From Deferribacteraceae bacterium UBA1873 (GTDB lineage: Bacteria > Chrysiogenota > Deferribacteres > Deferribacterales > Flexistipitaceae): a stretch of 10,516 nt of DNA. This document shows, piece by piece, positions 7,498 to 10,516 of the stretch (position 1 is the first letter of the stretch; each line of letters begins with the position of its first letter). Location of the stretch: the NCBI GenBank assembly GCA_002338145.1, contig DDHP01000016.1, positions 1 to 10,516 on the forward strand, written 5' to 3'. The notes under the pieces were generated by a model. That model saw only the letters and a program-made list of their open reading frames with translations, made no database searches and was not told the DNA's origin. The position numbers and the translations under genes are program-made.

Positions 7498-8001
7498 ATG
7501 AAAGCTGATGATCTGATATTGCAGAATTTTTATGATAAGTGTTCAAAATATAATCAGAAAAATAACAGGGGAGGGAGTTTTAGCCCCTTCAGATATTATA
7601 AGTTTAACGAAGGTTCCGGCAAGCCGGTTTATTTTATTGGCGGGCCGGGATTTTCCGTTGCTGTTGTTACAACACTGATTATAGCGGTGGCTTTTATCTT
7701 ATTTATAAAGGAGGCGGGATTCTGGTACTGGCTGCTTTTTTTGTTTGTTGCTGTGATTGCTTTAAGGATAGGACTTAAGATTGACAAAGCGAAACAAATA
7801 AGATGCATGGCTGCATCTTTAGGTATGCATGCCGTTTCTATGGTGGAGAGTGCGCTCAATACTGAAGATGAATATGAAAGACGTTCTCTTCTGAACAAAA
7901 GTGTGGAATTTCTTGATGAATCATTGAAGTGGGTGGAGGAACCTATTTTTGAAGAACAGAAAAAGATTTTAGAAAAGTATATAAAAAAAGGAAATCCCTA
8001 A
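7498..8001 (+). CDS. Membrane protein of unknown function, two transmembrane helices
   Basis: I do not recognise this 167-residue protein. A polar N-terminus (1-45, with an FYDKC segment) is followed by two hydrophobic helices at about 51-70 and 75-93, separated by a short KEAG turn. A soluble, charged, mostly helical C-terminal domain (about 95-167) follows, rich in Glu and Lys. The helical pair with a short turn suggests a hairpin anchor with both ends on the same side. I chose the ATG at 7498 because GAGGAG (7487-7492) lies 5 nt before it; a GTG at 7492, two codons earlier, falls in that Shine-Dalgarno. The Shine-Dalgarno overlaps the archease stop, so the two genes form one unit. A hairpin terminator overlaps its stop codon. 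No catalytic or metal-binding motif is visible. Confidence 0.8.
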   Translation: MKADDLILQNFYDKCSKYNQKNNRGGSFSPFRYYKFNEGSGKPVYFIGGPGFSVAVVTTLIIAVAFILFIKEAGFWYWLLFLFVAVIALRIGLKIDKAKQIRCMAASLGMHAVSMVESALNTEDEYERRSLLNKSVEFLDESLKWVEEPIFEEQKKILEKYIKKGNP

Positions 8002-8020
8002 ATGGGATTCCTTTAATTTT
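7983..8020. terminator. Bidirectional intrinsic terminator between convergent genes
   Basis: AAAGGAAATCCC (7987-7998) pairs with GGGATTCCTTT (8004-8014), with a one-base bulge and a loop of about five bases. A-rich sequence on the left and T-rich sequence on the right give U-tracts to transcripts from both directions, with a run of seven on the minus strand. The stop codons of the membrane protein (7999-8001) and the cytochrome (8015-8013) both lie inside the structure. Confidence 0.82.
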
Positions 8021-8363
8021 TATGACACTTTGTGCAGGATTTTCCGCCTGGCACTTTTTTCTCTGTGTGGCATTCCCAGCAAAAGTTTTTATGCACATCA
8101 TTCATAGTGCCTTTTACAGTACCCACCTCAAGCTTTTCACCGGTTTTGATGTTTCTTAGTTCTTTACCGCCTTCAGGGCTCATGTGGCATTCTTTGCATT
8201 CGTTATTTTGTTGGTGGAATGCATGGGGAAACACAACAGCTTTCTTAGTTGTTTTGGGTACATCAAAAACTCCTGTCATGTCAATCTCTTCAGGTCCTTT
8301 GTCAAGGGCTAATACTATAGTAGCAAAAGCCAACATCAACAGTAGTGCAAACAGTTTCTTCAT
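8013..8363 (-). CDS. Periplasmic triheme cytochrome c7/c3-family protein
   Basis: This is an exported electron carrier. Residues 1-20 form a Sec signal peptide (MKKLFALLLMLAFATIVLA). The mature part has three CxxCH haem sites: CKECH (56-60), CWECH (95-99) and CTKCH (110-114). Three further histidines (His47 and His50 in FPHAFH, and His91 in DVHKNF) are enough to give all three haems bis-His coordination. This layout fits the cytochrome c7 group, such as PpcA of Geobacter, which shuttles electrons from inner-membrane dehydrogenases to outer-membrane conduits or terminal reductases. The stretch between the first and second haem (34 residues) is longer than I recall for PpcA (about 19). AAGGAGG lies 5 nt before the ATG. 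It is transcribed alone, away from priA and towards the membrane protein. The real redox partner cannot be told from the window. Confidence 0.92.
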   Translation of the reverse strand: MKKLFALLLMLAFATIVLALDKGPEEIDMTGVFDVPKTTKKAVVFPHAFHQQNNECKECHMSPEGGKELRNIKTGEKLEVGTVKGTMNDVHKNFCWECHTEKKVPGGKSCTKCHKN

Positions 8364-8389
8364 TAATTCCTCCTTGTAATTTTTTATGG

Positions 8390-8418
8390 AATTTAATAAA
8401 TAATAATATCAATGTCAA
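8390..8418 (-). promoter_or_regulatory. Promoter of the triheme cytochrome gene
   Basis: TTGACA (8418-8413) and TAAATT (8395-8390) on the minus strand are separated by 17 bp. The -35 box is perfect and the -10 box matches 4 of 6 positions. The predicted start near 8383 leaves a leader of about 20 nt with the strong Shine-Dalgarno. No further operator is evident in the AT-rich 106-bp gap shared with priA. Confidence 0.6.
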
Positions 8419-8469
8419 TCATTAATAATTTATATTGATTATATATATTGTCTTAAAGGGAATGCTTAA

Positions 8470-10431
8470 ATGTTTGCTAATTATTATTATGATGTGATTT
8501 TGCCGGTTATTCCTAAAGGGATTTATACCTATTCTTTCTCCCGGGAGATACAACCCGGAATGAGGGTTAAGGTGAGCTTTGGCAGCAGAATAGAGTACGG
8601 TATTGTTTTGAGGGAAAATATTTCTATCGACCCGCAAATCCGGTATAAGCCTGTTATCTCAGTTTTGGATGATTATCCTGTTTTCAGTGAAAACTATCTG
8701 AAAATGATTTTAAAAATGTCCAGATATTATCTTAACCATGAGGGTATTACTCTTAAGGGAATAGTTGCCAGATCTCTGCTTGCTTCTGAAAAAAAAGATG
8801 TGGAGTCAGAAATATATAACTGCAGTGAATACCTGAAGCTTACAAAGATTCAGGACAGTATTTATAAATCTATCACCGGTATTATTGACAAAGGATTTTC
8901 CACAAATCTTTTGCACGGTATAACCGGTAGTGGTAAAACGGAAATCTATATAGAATTAATTAAGGAATGCCTCAAGCGCGATAAGCAGGCTTTTTATATT
9001 GTACCGGAAATATCTCTTACACCTCAGATTGTTGAGCGGCTGTCAAAAAGGCTTGGGTTTTCTGTTCCGGTATATCATTCCAGGTTAACTCCGAAACAAA
9101 AAGAAAAGGTGTTCTGGGGCGTTAACTCCGGGGTATTTCCTCTTGTGATTGGTGCCAGAAGTACTCTGTTTATCCCATCAAAAGATATAGGTTTAATAAT
9201 TGTTGATGAAGAACATGAAAGCAGCTTCAAACAGGAAGAGGCTCCTTCTTATCACTTGAGAGATATGGCTGTTATGTACGGAGATATCCTTAGTATTCCT
9301 GTGGTTCTTGGAAGTGCTACACCGAGTTTGGAATCATATTTTAATGCAGTTAACGGTAAATATAATTATTTTTACCTGAATAAACGTTTTAATGATAAAG
9401 ATTTGCCGCATATCGATTTGTTAGATATGAAAAATACCGATGTTCTGGATAATCTGCTTTCAACACATCTTTATGATAAAATTTACGAAAAGATTAACAA
9501 AGGTGAGCAGGTTCTTTTGCTTCTGAATAAGAAAGGTTACGCAAAACATCTTATCTGTAAAACGTGTGGTAAAAATCTCGATTGTCTTAACTGTTCAATA
9601 TCCCTGACATATTACAAAAGTTCTGATGTGGCAAAATGTTCTTACTGTGGAGAACGTTATCGTTTTTTTAAGTGTGGTGAATGTGGTGGGACTGATTTTC
9701 TGGATTTCGGTCATGGAACGGAAAAGGCTACGGAAATCCTGGAAAAACTTTTTGGTGATGTCATTGTGAGACTGGACACCGATGCAGTAACGTCACATAA
9801 AAAATTGAGCCGGATTCTTGATGACTTTTATTCTGGAAAATATAAAATTATGGTGGGAACCCAGCTTATTGCCAAAGGTTTTAATTTTCCCAATGTTACT
9901 CTGGTGGGCGTAATCAATATTGACAATCTGCTTGCTTTGCCGGATTTTAGGGCAAATGAGCGGGCTTATCAGCTTTTGAATCAGGTGGCAGGCCGCGCTG
10001 GCCGTTTTATAAAAGAGGGGGAAGTGCTGATTCAGACATATGATCCTGATATGCCTGTTTTTCAACTTTTGAATAAAAATTCCGAAGAATTTTACCGTTT
10101 CGAGCTTAACAGAAGAAGTGAGCTGAAATATCCACCTTTTTCAAGGATTTTAAGAATTACAGTAAGCGATACTGTTGATAAAAAAGCTAAGGATATGATA
10201 GATCTGATTTATGATAATCTTGTGAAGCTTAATAAAGATACAGATATTCTTGGTCCTTCTCCTGCTTCAGTTTTTAAAATAAAGAACAGATACAGATATT
10301 CGCTGATTCTTAAGTCAAATGAGGTCAAACATATCCAGAGATCAGGACATCTTGCGAATGATATTTATACAAAATATAAAAAAGGTAATACCCGAATGAA
10401 ATTAGATGTGGATCCTTATTTCTTTATGTAA
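8470..10431 (+). CDS. priA: Primosomal replication-restart helicase PriA
   Basis: PriA recognises stalled or collapsed replication forks and loads the replicative helicase through DnaB-loading partners. The 653-residue protein is shorter than the E. coli enzyme (732) but has every part. The 3'-end-binding N-terminal domain (about 5-105) is followed by a superfamily 2 helicase core. The core has Walker A GITGSGKT (150-157), the DEEH box (246-249) and GSATPS (281-286). The inserted zinc domain has eight cysteines (363, 366, 372, 375, 390, 393, 402, 405). Motif V begins GTQLIAKG (463-470), motif VI is QVAGRAGR (505-512), and the C-terminal domain ends DVDPYFFM. It appears intact. The start ATG at 8470 has an AAAGGG site 9 nt upstream. 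A TATATT at 8444-8449 could be its -10 box but lacks a clear -35. It is divergent from the cytochrome gene and shares no evident function with it. Confidence 0.97.
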   Translation: MFANYYYDVILPVIPKGIYTYSFSREIQPGMRVKVSFGSRIEYGIVLRENISIDPQIRYKPVISVLDDYPVFSENYLKMILKMSRYYLNHEGITLKGIVARSLLASEKKDVESEIYNCSEYLKLTKIQDSIYKSITGIIDKGFSTNLLHGITGSGKTEIYIELIKECLKRDKQAFYIVPEISLTPQIVERLSKRLGFSVPVYHSRLTPKQKEKVFWGVNSGVFPLVIGARSTLFIPSKDIGLIIVDEEHESSFKQEEAPSYHLRDMAVMYGDILSIPVVLGSATPSLESYFNAVNGKYNYFYLNKRFNDKDLPHIDLLDMKNTDVLDNLLSTHLYDKIYEKINKGEQVLLLLNKKGYAKHLICKTCGKNLDCLNCSISLTYYKSSDVAKCSYCGERYRFFKCGECGGTDFLDFGHGTEKATEILEKLFGDVIVRLDTDAVTSHKKLSRILDDFYSGKYKIMVGTQLIAKGFNFPNVTLVGVINIDNLLALPDFRANERAYQLLNQVAGRAGRFIKEGEVLIQTYDPDMPVFQLLNKNSEEFYRFELNRRSELKYPPFSRILRITVSDTVDKKAKDMIDLIYDNLVKLNKDTDILGPSPASVFKIKNRYRYSLILKSNEVKHIQRSGHLANDIYTKYKKGNTRMKLDVDPYFFM

Positions 10432-10516
10432 CGTGAAATTTCAAAATTGTTGAATCCTGCAAATATAAAAATTTTGATGTGATTTTGGCGTATGCAGAAA
10501 CGCAGATATATTTGTT

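Noticed and set aside
10441..10477. Terminator after priA from TCAAAATT/AATTTTGA
   Set aside because: Eight-base AT-rich arms with a 21-base loop and no T-tract; not a credible intrinsic terminator.

Overview
This window reads as a stretch of bacterial chromosome with low GC and dense gene packing. Its genes suggest an anaerobic, didermic (Gram-negative-type) bacterium able to respire metals or sulfur compounds. It has a TonB-type energy transducer, which implies an outer membrane; a small periplasmic triheme c-type cytochrome like those of Geobacter and relatives; and a heat-shock operon under an HspR-type repressor. The combination would fit a Deferribacterota-like or related deep-branching lineage. 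That placement is inference from protein resemblance only. No rRNA, tRNA, CRISPR array or intact mobile element is visible.

Region 1 (about 64-5830, minus strand) is a protein quality-control operon, in transcription order hsp20 - dnaJ - hspR - clpB. It ends in a strong intrinsic terminator that overlaps the clpB stop codon. A group-2 sigma-70 gene follows 101 bp later. The operon promoter (TTGACA-N17-TATATT) has a HAIR-like inverted repeat laid over its -35 box, the expected HspR binding site. HspR encoded in the operon would therefore repress its own operon, releasing it on heat or unfolded-protein stress. The products cooperate: Hsp20 holds unfolded proteins, DnaJ passes them to DnaK (not in the window), and ClpB disaggregates.

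Region 2 (5769-6163) is the divergent intergenic stretch. It carries the hsp operon promoter, a candidate tonB promoter, and a more GC-rich island that might be a gene remnant.

Region 3 (6164-8001, plus strand) is a three-gene unit: TonB, archease (activator of the RtcB RNA ligase) and a two-helix membrane protein of unknown function. The first two overlap by one base and the third starts within 10 bp of the archease stop. A hairpin with T-rich flanks on both sides ends this unit and the convergent cytochrome gene.

Region 4 (8013-10431) holds the triheme cytochrome (minus strand) and, divergent from it, the primosomal helicase priA (plus strand). The last 85 bases after priA show no gene.

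Most genes belong to well-known families. The points most worth a second look are the HspR operator fused to the promoter, two start-site corrections, the tonB-archease coupling, the unknown membrane protein, and the cytochrome with a lengthened first heme loop. I found no convincing undescribed multi-gene system.
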